NCBI GenBank assembly: GCA_945865315.1 | Contig: CAMBDK010000014.1 | Coordinates: 1-41,500 of the forward strand | DNA length: 41,500 nt | Source: Chitinophaga pinensis | Lineage (GTDB): Bacteria > Bacteroidota > Bacteroidia > 2-12-FULL-35-15 | Direction: 5' to 3' | Shown: one piece after another, positions 30,286 to 38,878 of the stretch | Numbering within the stretch: position 1 is the stretch's first letter | Layout: each line of letters starts with the position of its first letter | The notes under the pieces: model-generated | Database searches by the model: none | Told to the model about the DNA's origin: nothing | What the model saw: only the letters and a program-made list of their open reading frames with translations | Made by a program: the position numbers and the translations under genes

Positions 30286-31068
30286 TTATTGGGAAATAGC
30301 AAATTGTATAACTTTAGAAAATGTTTTAGAATTTAATTTAATAAAATAGATACCATTACTAAACATCTCGGTATTTATTTGAGTAATATATTTCACTTCA
30401 AATTGCTTTTCAGGAATAACAGTGATTAATTTTTCTCCAATTAAATTATAAAGCACAATAGAAAATTCCTCAGTATAATCAAAATTATATTCGAGTGTAA
30501 CACTCTTACTTGCAGGGTTAGGATATAAATTAATATCTGGATTTATATTTTCAATACAGTTAATGCTTGCAGTTCCCAGGGCTTCATTAATGGCTTCATT
30601 TAATTGGTGGGAATTTTGGTCGTTATTTTCATTGAAGTAAACTTTGTGAGCAGCACCGCCTAAAACTACAATTTTAGGCATTCCAATGCCATTCCCATCA
30701 TACTGGCTCATATTTAAGGCTGTATTTGAAACTGTTATTGCATTTGAAATTCCATTTGTAGAAACCCATGAACTTAATGTTGAACAAGGGGTTGTTCCAT
30801 TATCATCTGAAATAATATAAATAACTCTTCCTGGGTGCGAAATTTCAAAATTAGCAACATCATCACTGGAAGCAATTGTTGGACCGATACAACTTAAGCA
30901 GGGCATCACAAAAGAAATAACCATTACTTTGCCCTCATCAAGTTCAGCAAATAGGTGATGTGGATTTCCTGCACAATCATTTAAAGTATAATCTGTAGCA
31001 GTTATTTGGGCAATTGATAATGACTTAATTAAGAATATCAACAAACACGAAAGAAATATATTTTTCAT
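30286..31068 (-). CDS. Secreted thioredoxin-fold (redoxin-like) protein with T9SS type A tail
   Basis: 260 residues. A signal peptide ends near SIAQ (20). The thioredoxin-like domain (about 25-165) has VMVISFVMPCLSC, with a CLSC active-site motif at C57 and C60, followed by GRVIYIISDDNG and MPKIVVLGG, where the proline fits the cis-Pro position of the fold. An extra cysteine is present at C32 (LNDCAGNPH). The type A T9SS tail starts at about 175 (INLYPNPASKSV, VLYNLIGEKLI). It is therefore expected outside the outer membrane and not in the periplasm, which is unusual for a CxxC oxidoreductase. The partner gene just downstream encodes the barrel with a Cys-Cys motif. Substrate unknown. Confidence 0.82.
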   Translation of the reverse strand: MKNIFLSCLLIFLIKSLSIAQITATDYTLNDCAGNPHHLFAELDEGKVMVISFVMPCLSCIGPTIASSDDVANFEISHPGRVIYIISDDNGTTPCSTLSSWVSTNGISNAITVSNTALNMSQYDGNGIGMPKIVVLGGAAHKVYFNENNDQNSHQLNEAINEALGTASINCIENINPDINLYPNPASKSVTLEYNFDYTEEFSIVLYNLIGEKLITVIPEKQFEVKYITQINTEMFSNGIYFIKLNSKTFSKVIQFAISQ

Positions 31069-31117
31069 AATTCAAAGTTTTAACTATTTAGAAATGATAC
31101 TATATTATTCATTTTTT

Positions 31118-32266
31118 TTAATTTTTATGGAGAAGGCAACAAATAGGAAAGTGATCGGATAATTCCTGGTTAATAGTACGAAAATCGTATGCCATAAATT
31201 GTTTGCTATGCAATATATAATCAATCCGAAGAGAGGGGAATTTGCCAATATAGCTTCTCCCTAAGCCTTCACCACTTTCAATAAAAGCATCTTTTAGGTT
31301 TTCAGAAATAGTATGATAGGAATAGGAAACTGGAGGATCATTAAAGTCCCCACAAATAATTACAGGGTGTGGCGATTTTGCGATATGCTCAGAAACAAGT
31401 TCTGTTTGGGTAGATCGTTTAATAAATGCTCTTTTGATGCGTTTTAATATGTTTTTCGATTTTTCGAGCTCCTCTGTTTCATGGTTTTTCATTAAATCAT
31501 CAACAAATTTGTAGTCTTCGTATCCCAAATGGATAGATTGTAAATGAACATTATAAACCCGAACAGTATCTTTATCTATCAAAAGATCAGAATATATACA
31601 TATATTATTGCTGTGCTTATCGAAAATTATTTTCCCCTTGGAAATTATAGGGTAAACAGTAAAAATCGCAACACCATATTTATTTGTTTTGTTAACCTTA
31701 CCAGTATATTCTATGTGTGTATTTTTCGATTTTTGAATTTTTATTAAGGTATCTAGATTATTGTATTGCAGACTGTTATCGCTGGAGGAAAATTCCTGTA
31801 AACAGATGATATCAGGGTTCTCATTTTTTATTAATTCAAGCATATTATTGCGAGTGTCAATTTTATTACTCCATTTATACAAATCGAAAAGTCGTACATT
31901 ATACGACATAACTTTAATTGTATTTAGCGGCTTATCAGGCTTTTCTGTTAAATTAATTTGCAGGTATTCTTGTAAATGCAGCCAGCCTCCGAAAATGATT
32001 AAGAGTGAATATAACATTTGCTTTTTAAATTGTATGCCCCAATAAATTACAAAAAGCAAATTAACCAATACAAACAAAGGATAAGCTAAACCAAAAAATG
32101 CGATATACCAAAAATTTTCTGGGCTAACATAGGGTGCAAAATAGGAGATAAGTAATGCTATAACTGCAATGTGGTTAGCAAACATCATAATTCCATTAAA
32201 AAAATTACGTCCGCGCCTAGCAGTGTTTTCCTTAATTGGGATTATATTTTCTTCGGTTGAATTCAC
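31118..32266 (-). CDS. Membrane-anchored endonuclease/exonuclease/phosphatase (EEP) family protein, GTG start
   Basis: 382 residues. The first about 105 residues hold three membrane segments (HIAVIALLISYFAPYV, FFGLAYPLFVLVNLLFVIYW, LYSLLIIFGGWLHL). The C-terminal EEP domain has the metal and catalytic motifs MSYNVRLFDLY, ICLQEFSS, ICGDFNDPPVS, RIDYILHS and SDHFPICC. The family includes DNA/RNA nucleases and phospholipid phosphatases; this arrangement suggests a domain anchored on one side of the inner membrane, substrate unknown. The start at 32266 is GTG (bases read as CAC on plus). No in-frame ATG lies between it and the upstream gene, while M27 is a possible internal start. It is the last gene of the mutL-rhomboid-rhomboid-EEP run. 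Confidence 0.87.
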   Translation of the reverse strand: MNSTEENIIPIKENTARRGRNFFNGIMMFANHIAVIALLISYFAPYVSPENFWYIAFFGLAYPLFVLVNLLFVIYWGIQFKKQMLYSLLIIFGGWLHLQEYLQINLTEKPDKPLNTIKVMSYNVRLFDLYKWSNKIDTRNNMLELIKNENPDIICLQEFSSSDNSLQYNNLDTLIKIQKSKNTHIEYTGKVNKTNKYGVAIFTVYPIISKGKIIFDKHSNNICIYSDLLIDKDTVRVYNVHLQSIHLGYEDYKFVDDLMKNHETEELEKSKNILKRIKRAFIKRSTQTELVSEHIAKSPHPVIICGDFNDPPVSYSYHTISENLKDAFIESGEGLGRSYIGKFPSLRIDYILHSKQFMAYDFRTINQELSDHFPICCLLHKN

Positions 32267-32391
32267 TTTTTTATCATTAAAATATACGCGACAAACAACA
32301 ATATTTATGGATGCTTTTGTGCCTTGAAAAACAACAAAATTACTTCGCCAATTCTGTACTATTTATTTCTTAACAATACCAAAAGGATATA

Positions 32392-33288
32392 TTATTTGCT
32401 AGCATTAAATAAAATACCTTTTTCAGATTTACTCAAACTTTCATATCCTGACTTTGAAATTTTATCAAGAATAGCATCAATTTGCTGCTGTTCAATTTTC
32501 TTATTTATACTGTAAGCTTCATCGGAAACTGATTTTTTATATGCTACCTTCATTTTACTTTTCTGATTGTTGTTGAAAAAGCCATTGATAAAATTAAAAA
32601 ATCGAATAATCCATAAGGTCCAATCTCTACCCCTTTTATATTGAATAATAAAAACATATCCCATAATTGCTCCCCCTAAATGCGCAATATTTCCTCCCAC
32701 ATTATTATGAGAAGCCACATTTAACATATCAATAAATATAACAAATAAAGCTATATAGAGTAATTTAACAGAACCGATAAAAAGCATATTTATCCTGTAA
32801 TTAGGCACTAAAGTAGCTGCAGCTATTATTATAGCAGTAATTCCTGCTGAAGCACCTACCATATTGGAATCAATGTAATTTTGAAAGTGGGGGAGGAAAG
32901 TAAATAGTAAAATGGTGATTAAACCACCGGCAATGCCACCCATCAAATAAAGTGGTATAATTTTTTTAGGTGATGTGTATTCCGATAATATTTGTCCAAA
33001 CCAATATAAAGTAATTAAATTCCATAAAATATGCATTACTTCAAAATGAGTAAACATATATGTAATTAATGTCCAGGGTTTATAAATAAACGCATGCATG
33101 CTTAAGGGGAGGGCAATAGCATCTTTTATAAAGTTTAGTCTATTGTCAACTCCCCCCCCAAATAAAAAGAGTAGGATATGCAAAATGCTTATAAATAAAA
33201 AAACGAAAGCATTGATAATAATTAATCGTGTAATTGGATTATTACTCCGCACTTTTAATTTTAAATCTTCAATTATTGGAATAGCCAT
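32392..33288 (-). CDS. Rhomboid intramembrane serine protease A with C-terminal DUF6576-like extension
   Basis: 298 residues with about six or seven membrane helices. The catalytic serine is S147 in MVGASAGITA and the histidine is H203 in GNIAHLGGAIMG. HFEVMHILWNLITLYWFG is the loop-1/TM2 signature with the conserved His and Asn. Rhomboids cut transmembrane proteins inside the inner membrane. The cytoplasmic C-terminal part (about 255-298, KISKSGYESLSKSEKGILFNASK) is a short helical extension of the DUF6576 type seen on Bacteroidota rhomboids. It is 71 bp downstream of the ORF-track start of the second rhomboid gene and 125 bp upstream of the EEP gene, all co-directional. Confidence 0.92.
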   Translation of the reverse strand: MAIPIIEDLKLKVRSNNPITRLIIINAFVFLFISILHILLFLFGGGVDNRLNFIKDAIALPLSMHAFIYKPWTLITYMFTHFEVMHILWNLITLYWFGQILSEYTSPKKIIPLYLMGGIAGGLITILLFTFLPHFQNYIDSNMVGASAGITAIIIAAATLVPNYRINMLFIGSVKLLYIALFVIFIDMLNVASHNNVGGNIAHLGGAIMGYVFIIQYKRGRDWTLWIIRFFNFINGFFNNNQKSKMKVAYKKSVSDEAYSINKKIEQQQIDAILDKISKSGYESLSKSEKGILFNASK

Positions 33289-33359
33289 AACTTTTATTTG
33301 CTGTTTTAAAATATTTTATAAAATTAAAATGTCACAATAGGCATGCATCCTAAATTACA

Positions 33360-34217
33360 TTAATAAATTTTATTGCTATTTTTTTGCCAGTATTTAATGA
33401 GAAAAAAACCGAATAGCATACCTCCTAAATGTGCGAAATGGGCAACATTATCCCCTGAATTATTTGCTAAGCCAGAATATAATTCAGCTGCTCCATAAAG
33501 TATTACAAACCATTTTGCTTTTATTGGTATAGCAAAATATATATATAACAAGGTATTAGGGAATAGCATTCCAAAAGCTAATAAAATACCAAAAACAGAG
33601 CCTGATGCACCTAATACTACAGGCGCGTTTAATAAATCTGCTTTATAAATTTGCATGTAATCTACTGAAATAAGCAATGCCTCCTTTAAATTATTAGAAG
33701 CTATTGCTTGGGAGAAGGCTCTAGGAATTAAATCATTATAATGGTTAACAGCCTCCTGAGAGTTCATTTTTAATTGAGCAGGGTCTATAAAATTTTGAAA
33801 CTCCTGTAGAGAAGGGTTTGCTATGTAATTCTCAATGTAATCAAGTGCTGGTTTCATTTCAATATATACTATTGCATAATGACAAAAAGCGGCACCAATA
33901 CCTGTTATCAAATAATAGGTTAAAAATCGTTTTGGTCCCCAATAATTTTCAAGGGTATTGCCAAACATCCATAAAGCAAACATATTGAAAAACAAATGCA
34001 TGAAACTACCATGCATAAACATATATGTAATTAATTGATAAGGTCGAAAATCATTAGAAAGTGGAAAATGTAGGCCTAATATATTACCTAAGTCAATTCC
34101 AAATTGAGTTTCCATTGCTAAAGTGGAAAGAAATAATAAGCCATTAATAATTAATAAATTTTTTACAACTAAGGGCAGAATATTAAAACTGTTAGGTCTA
34201 AATTGTTGGTAGGACAT
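33360..34217 (-). CDS. Rhomboid intramembrane serine protease B
   Basis: 285 residues from the ATG at 34217. The ORF track starts three codons earlier at 34226, but those bases read TTG, so ATG is preferred. Catalytic serine S205 is in LGASGSVFGIL and histidine H263 in VAHFAHLGGMLFG. FMHGSFMHLFFNMFALWMFGN is the TM2 signature. Between TM3 and the serine helix there is a long polar stretch of about 75 residues (about 120-195, NPSLQEFQNFIDPAQLKM and on), longer than in E. coli GlpG, that may be an extra soluble loop. The gene lies between mutL and rhomboid A. Two rhomboids in tandem suggest divided substrate ranges, which is inference. Confidence 0.93.
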   Translation of the reverse strand: MSYQQFRPNSFNILPLVVKNLLIINGLLFLSTLAMETQFGIDLGNILGLHFPLSNDFRPYQLITYMFMHGSFMHLFFNMFALWMFGNTLENYWGPKRFLTYYLITGIGAAFCHYAIVYIEMKPALDYIENYIANPSLQEFQNFIDPAQLKMNSQEAVNHYNDLIPRAFSQAIASNNLKEALLISVDYMQIYKADLLNAPVVLGASGSVFGILLAFGMLFPNTLLYIYFAIPIKAKWFVILYGAAELYSGLANNSGDNVAHFAHLGGMLFGFFLIKYWQKNSNKIY

Positions 34218-34403
34218 AGGCTTCAAAAAAATTAAAATGCACTTTTTTTAAAAAAATAATCAATAAGTTATAACAAATTTGTTTAAAATAATATTCAATT
34301 AATATAATAAATATTCCCTTTTTTTATTTATAAAATTATTTCCAATGGAGGAAATAAATAATAATAATATCAAGTGTGATAATATGTGATAAATACTATT
34401 TTT

Positions 34404-36251
34404 TTATTTTTTAAATCGCCTATCTAAATCATCAATTGAAAATGTAGAAATGGTAGGTTTGCCATTGGGCGTGCTATAAGGCATATTACATGCAAAAAGC
34501 TCGTCAATAATGTTATTCATTTCCTCCTGCGTTAAAATTTTACCAGATTTTACGGCCATATTTCGAGCCATAGCACGTGCAATATTTTCGCGTTTATTTG
34601 ATTTTAATTCTTGTAAATTTTGTTTGTAATTTTCTATTAAACCTTCCAGTAAAGTGGCGGCATCATAATGGAGTGTGTCGGCTGGCACACCATGTATGAT
34701 AATAGCATTCTTACCAAAATCTCTAATATCAAAACCTATATTTTTAATTTCTGATTGTAATTCTTTCACCAATGCAAAATCAGTAGCATTTAATTCAACA
34801 GTTTTAGGGAAAAGTTCTTGCTGCGTAACCGAATGCTGTTTGTCAAATGTTTCTAAAATACGTTCATATAGGATTCTTTCATGAGCACCTTGCTGGTCAA
34901 TAACCATAAAGCCAGTTTTAATATGTGATAAAATATATTTATTATGCAGCTGATAAATTAGTTTTTTATTACTTTCATGAAGTTCATTTTCCCAGTCAGC
35001 ATTTATAGTTTGCTGTATTTCATCCTCTTTTTTTATTTCAAATCCTATCTGATTATCGGCAAGCCTGTTATGCATCTTTTCGGTATTTGATGGATTTGAC
35101 AGCTCCTGTTCCTTAGGTTTAAAACTTTTGGAATATTCACTTTTAAAAGGATTAAATGTAGGATCTACTTTTATTGTAGGCTGTTTAATAATACCATCAA
35201 GAGGCTGTAACGGCCTATTATAAAAGTGCGATTCCTGATTAAAATCAATACTTGGAGCTATATTAAACTGTCCTAAAGATTTTTTTATTGCTGAAAGTAA
35301 AAAAGTATAAATAGTTTTTTCGTCTTCGAATTTAACTTCTGTTTTTGTTGGATGTATATTAATATCAATTGTTTTCGGGTCAACTTCTAAAAGTAGAAAG
35401 TAAGAGGCGAAACTATCTTTTGGTAAAAGTTCTTCAAATGCTGATTGAACAGCATGATGAAGATAAGTGTTTTTTATAAAGCGTTTGTTAAGAAAGAAAA
35501 ATTGTTCACCACGGGTTTTTTTTGCAAATTCAGGTTTTATAACAAATCCTTTTATTTTAACAATGCTAGTGTTTTCCTCAACGGGAACTAATCGGGTATT
35601 ATAGGAACTTCCAAAAAGCGCCATTAACCTTTGTTTTAATGAGCCAGCTTCAAGATGAAAAACTTCTATGGAATTATGATGTAAATTAAAAGCAATAGAT
35701 GGATTAGGAATAGAAACACGCTGAAATTCATCAATGATATGGCGCAATTCTACCGAATCGTTTTTCAAAAAGTTTCTTCGTGCAGGAATATTATAAAATA
35801 AATTTTTGATAGAAAGGGAGCTTCCTTCCGGACATAGAAAAGCTTCTTGATTTTTTAGTTCGCTAGCTTCTATATTTATTTTAATACCTAGTTCGTCGCC
35901 AATGCGTCTAGTTTTTAATTCTACTTGCGCAATAGCAGCAATGGAAGCTAATGCTTCCCCTCTGAACCCCATGGTTTGTATCGCAAATAAATCTTCTGCT
36001 TTTCGTATTTTTGAAGTAGCATGTCGCTCAAAACTCATGCGGGCATCAGTTTCGCTCATTCCACAACCATTATCAATAACCTGAATAAGTGTTTTCCCGG
36101 CATCCTTAACAATCAATGTAATAACTGTGCTTCCTGCATCTAATGCATTTTCCATCAGCTCCTTAACGGCAGAAGCGGGTCGTTGAACCACTTCACCAGC
36201 AGCAATTTGATTAGCAACAGAATCGGGTAGTAATTGAATAATATCAGACAT
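34404..36251 (-). CDS. mutL: DNA mismatch repair protein MutL
   Basis: 615 residues, normal length. The GHKL ATPase has IAAGEVVQRPASAVKEL (16-32) with E34/N35 in MENALDAG, then DNGCGM, ATSKI and MGFRGEALASIAA. MutL couples MutS mismatch recognition to strand incision. The C-terminal dimerisation domain has DQQGAHERILYE near 450, which corresponds to the endonuclease motif DQHAx2Ex4E but with His and Ala replaced by Gln and Gly. The final conserved segment is STPNGKPT where CPHGRP is typical. Endonuclease activity may therefore be altered or lost. It is the first gene of a mutL-rhomboid-rhomboid-EEP run. A -7 box is seen just upstream. Confidence 0.96.
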   Translation of the reverse strand: MSDIIQLLPDSVANQIAAGEVVQRPASAVKELMENALDAGSTVITLIVKDAGKTLIQVIDNGCGMSETDARMSFERHATSKIRKAEDLFAIQTMGFRGEALASIAAIAQVELKTRRIGDELGIKINIEASELKNQEAFLCPEGSSLSIKNLFYNIPARRNFLKNDSVELRHIIDEFQRVSIPNPSIAFNLHHNSIEVFHLEAGSLKQRLMALFGSSYNTRLVPVEENTSIVKIKGFVIKPEFAKKTRGEQFFFLNKRFIKNTYLHHAVQSAFEELLPKDSFASYFLLLEVDPKTIDINIHPTKTEVKFEDEKTIYTFLLSAIKKSLGQFNIAPSIDFNQESHFYNRPLQPLDGIIKQPTIKVDPTFNPFKSEYSKSFKPKEQELSNPSNTEKMHNRLADNQIGFEIKKEDEIQQTINADWENELHESNKKLIYQLHNKYILSHIKTGFMVIDQQGAHERILYERILETFDKQHSVTQQELFPKTVELNATDFALVKELQSEIKNIGFDIRDFGKNAIIIHGVPADTLHYDAATLLEGLIENYKQNLQELKSNKRENIARAMARNMAVKSGKILTQEEMNNIIDELFACNMPYSTPNGKPTISTFSIDDLDRRFKK

Positions 36252-36267
36252 AAGAGTTTTATCTTTA

Positions 36268-36275
36268 CAAAAATA
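36268..36275 (-). promoter_or_regulatory. -7 promoter box upstream of mutL
   Basis: Minus-strand TATTTTTG, exact TAnnTTTG, 17 bp before the ATG. No -33 TTG at the usual spacing. Confidence 0.4.
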
Positions 36276-36447
36276 GTACTAAAATTGAAATGTGGACGTT
36301 TTGGCAGAATTGTTTTATACTTAAAATAAAATTTGTTCCAGAAGAGCTAATTAAATTATAAATTATAAATAGATTGAATATAATTCTTTGGATATTAGAA
36401 TTTTTTATGAAAAATAGCTTCTATTAAAAATTAAGGCTCGAGTTTTT

Positions 36448-37608
36448 TTAATTTCCTTTAATTAACTTTTCAACTTTTTGAAAATCAGGAGTATAAACAC
36501 AAATAAAATAAATCCCATTTGCCAAGTGCGAAATATCCGTGAAAGAATTATTATTTATAACAGCAACTTTTTCTCCTAATATATTTTTTAATTCAATTGA
36601 TTTAATTTTCTCAGAGGCTAGGGAGCTATTAAAAAAAAACAAATCATGGGAAGGGTTCGGATAAATATTTATCATATTTTCATTAACAGCAATTTCATTA
36701 ATTGTGATTGCCGGGTTAATATTCCATCCTATTTCTTTTAGTATTCCTATCTCCATGTTAGCCGGTTTCCTTACTGTATCACCCAGTCCCCAGCAATAAC
36801 TCATAATTGAATTACAAACAGAATTATGAAGATGCAACAAATCTACTCCTAAACTAAAAACGCCGGTACCACCCGATAGCTTGATGGCTTGACCCCCATT
36901 AGAAGAATTTGCAAAAGCTGGACCATCAAAATAATTGGATGTAAACTTTATGCTATCACCTAATGTTGATGTGTTATTAGCTGCAATTCCCACTAGATTA
37001 CTTTGAGATTCTTTTATTATATATTTATCATAAATTGTAGGGACACTGTCTTGTCCACGCCAAGGGAATGAAGTAGTAAGAGGAGAAAGAGCCGATGCTG
37101 GTATATTTCCGAAGGAACCTATATTATTAGGATTTACATAACCATCGCTATAAAAACCTAAGCCATGACCTATTTCATGCATAATAAATGTTATGAAATC
37201 CATTTTGTTGTTAGGAGGTGTTCCTGTACCATAATAAAAAGGAGTGTATAGGTTTACATAAATATCCATATCATATTCCCCTACATTTAATTCGCTAGCT
37301 GCTAATTGATTGGCTAATGATGTAGGATAAATATAATTATTAATGGGTGCATTAGTGAAGTTTTTTCTGCCATTCCCGAGAGTTAAGCCAGAAAAAGGAT
37401 ATTGGGAGTTATTCACTAAAAAAATGTTTACTTTAATAGGTTCAGTAATTAAAATATAATTGCTCCATCTTTGAGCTGCTTCATTTAAAGAAGACACAAG
37501 TCCAGCCGGCACAGTGCTTCCATTTATATTAAAAGTAAAAGAAGTGTTGGTTTGGGCCTCAATGCCGAAAGTTATAATGATAAATAATGCTAACAGCTGT
37601 TTTTTCAT
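36448..37608 (-). CDS. Secreted metzincin-like metalloprotease with T9SS type A tail
   Basis: 386 residues. Signal peptide about 1-19 (LLALFIIITFGIEAQ). The zinc motif is H144-E145-I-G-H148-G-L-G-F (MHEIGHGLGF). The classical metzincin third ligand at the eleventh position is Ser, so it must come from elsewhere; H259 or H261 (LLHLHNSV), eight or ten residues before a Met-turn (SIMSYC, M269), fits the leishmanolysin-like layout with a large insertion. The type A T9SS tail starts at about 315 (NIYPNPSHDLFFF). It is expected to be an extracellular protease; the substrate is unknown. It stands alone, upstream of mutL by 196 bp, and downstream of the 241-bp repeats. Confidence 0.85.
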   Translation of the reverse strand: MKKQLLALFIIITFGIEAQTNTSFTFNINGSTVPAGLVSSLNEAAQRWSNYILITEPIKVNIFLVNNSQYPFSGLTLGNGRKNFTNAPINNYIYPTSLANQLAASELNVGEYDMDIYVNLYTPFYYGTGTPPNNKMDFITFIMHEIGHGLGFYSDGYVNPNNIGSFGNIPASALSPLTTSFPWRGQDSVPTIYDKYIIKESQSNLVGIAANNTSTLGDSIKFTSNYFDGPAFANSSNGGQAIKLSGGTGVFSLGVDLLHLHNSVCNSIMSYCWGLGDTVRKPANMEIGILKEIGWNINPAITINEIAVNENMINIYPNPSHDLFFFNSSLASEKIKSIELKNILGEKVAVINNNSFTDISHLANGIYFICVYTPDFQKVEKLIKGN

Positions 37609-38213
37609 TGTAGGTGTTTAAATAAAATTAATAATAACAAAAAAATACTTTTTGTCATTTAAAAGTACGAATTTATTTTTTAGTAAAGTTTTCGAAATAA
37701 ATCCGCAAATTAAATGGTTCAACAACTGGGTGTTTTTCTTTTGTCTTGATACAAAAGAAACAAAAAATCAAGAACAAACGATTCCTCCACACCCGCAACC
37801 CTGCATCGCATTCGTTCATCCCTTACGCGCGTTTTCATAAGGATATTTATTGCAAAAAAAATGAAATCATCTGTTTTTATTAATATATCTGTTTTGTCGA
37901 AATTATTTTGAACGTTTTACCTAGTGAAGTTTTCGCAATAAATCCGTAAATTAAATGGTTCAAAAACTGGGTATTTTTCTTTTGTCATGATATAAAAGAA
38001 ACAAAAAATCAAGAACAAACGATTCCTCCAACTCTGCGGCCCTGCATCGCGTTTGTTCATTCCTAACGCGCGTTTTCATAAGGATATTTTTTGCAAAAAA
38101 ATGAAATTATCTGTTTTTTATTAATATATCTGTTTTGTCGAAATTATTTTGGAAGCTTTACTTAGTGTGTTTTTTTTTAAATATTAATATTTCTAGGATC
38201 AATAATGAGATAA
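37609..38213. other. Gene-free stretch filled by tandem non-coding repeats
   Basis: About 605 bp between yidD and the metalloprotease. Most is occupied by two 241-bp direct repeats plus the first bases of a third (see repeat entry). A 14-bp palindrome AAATATTAATATTT lies near 38179. The 62-codon plus-strand ORF at 37652-37840 is produced by the repeat and is not considered a gene. Confidence 0.75.
37681..38167. repeat. Two tandem 241-bp direct repeats with internal palindrome, third copy truncated
   Basis: Copy 1 starts TAGTAAAGTTTTCG at 37681; copy 2 starts TAGTGAAGTTTTCG at 37922, a period of 241 bp; TAGTG recurs at 38163, exactly one period later, where similarity stops. Long blocks are identical, for example AAGAAACAAAAAATCAAGAA and GCGCGTTTTCATAAGGATAT. 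Each contains a hairpin, in copy 1 TTTCTTTTGT (37735-37744), loop CTTGAT, ACAAAAGAAA (37751-37760). In copy 2 one arm has C to T, which still pairs as G-U in RNA. A further copy begins at 41452. Confidence 0.93.
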
Positions 38214-38444
38214 TTATGGCACTGGATCATTACCATGACCTCCAAATGGATTACATGAAAATACACGTTTAATAGTCAAATAGCTTCCTTTTATTATGCC
38301 GTACTTTTTTAGTGCTTCTATGCCATATTGTGAGCAAGAAGGAACGTATCTGCAGGATGCACCTAATAGAGGAGAAATACTATATTGATAAAATTTAATT
38401 AAACCAATAAAAATATTACTTAACGCATTTGAAATTAGTTTCAA
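38214..38444 (-). CDS. yidD: Membrane protein insertion efficiency factor YidD, TTG start
   Basis: 76 residues. The protein has an N-terminal amphipathic/hydrophobic segment followed by the family signature [43 protein letters not shown] and DPVP. It assists YidC-dependent insertion at the inner membrane. The start codon is TTG: the frame upstream holds two adjacent TAA stops and no ATG exists anywhere in the ORF. The TTG is six nt after the rnpA stop, so translation is probably coupled to rnpA. The neighbourhood rnpA-yidD is the conserved one, although rpmH is not adjacent here. Confidence 0.95.
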   Translation of the reverse strand: MKLISNALSNIFIGLIKFYQYSISPLLGASCRYVPSCSQYGIEALKKYGIIKGSYLTIKRVFSCNPFGGHGNDPVP

Positions 38445-38450
38445 GTTTTA

Positions 38451-38822
38451 TTAAGTATTGATATTTTTAATTAAATGCTGTAATGCTAAAACTGTTTTTT
38501 CTTCCATCTCGGTATATTCAATAATTGTTTTTGAAATAAAAATAAACATTAAATTTATGCTCTTATTTTCCAAATTATCTTTTAAATGATGTTTGTTTTT
38601 TCTATATACCTCTCGCATCAATCGCTTTATTCTGTTTCGGTCTACAGCTTTTTTAAATAATCGCTTAGGTACACTAAAAACTATTTTTATAGAAGAAATG
38701 TTGGAATGGGATGCCTGCCAAATAATTTTAAAAGGCTTACTATTAAATGATTTACCTTTTTCAAAAAGACCATCAATTTCAATCTTACTGCATAATCGTT
38801 CCGCTTTGGTAAAGGTTTGCAT
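38451..38822 (-). CDS. rnpA: Ribonuclease P protein component
   Basis: 123 residues, typical. Protein subunit of RNase P, which with the catalytic RNA removes the 5' leader from tRNA precursors. The family motif is VDRNRIKRLMREVYRKNK with the RNR box, and the N terminus LCSKIEIDGLFEKGKSF is characteristic. It is followed by yidD after six bp. The usual upstream neighbour rpmH is absent; 56 bp upstream begins the 3' end of an unrelated T9SS protein gene. The RNase P RNA is not seen in this window. Confidence 0.95.
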   Translation of the reverse strand: MQTFTKAERLCSKIEIDGLFEKGKSFNSKPFKIIWQASHSNISSIKIVFSVPKRLFKKAVDRNRIKRLMREVYRKNKHHLKDNLENKSINLMFIFISKTIIEYTEMEEKTVLALQHLIKNINT

Positions 38823-38878
38823 TTTTATCCCGAAAATTATATTACAATTTGGCTAGTTTTTAGGGTAATATATTAGTC

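Noticed and set aside
37652-37840. 62-codon plus-strand ORF containing CLDTKETKNQEQ
   Set aside because: Generated by the 241-bp repeat; the corresponding frame is not kept in the second copy, so it looks like a chance ORF.
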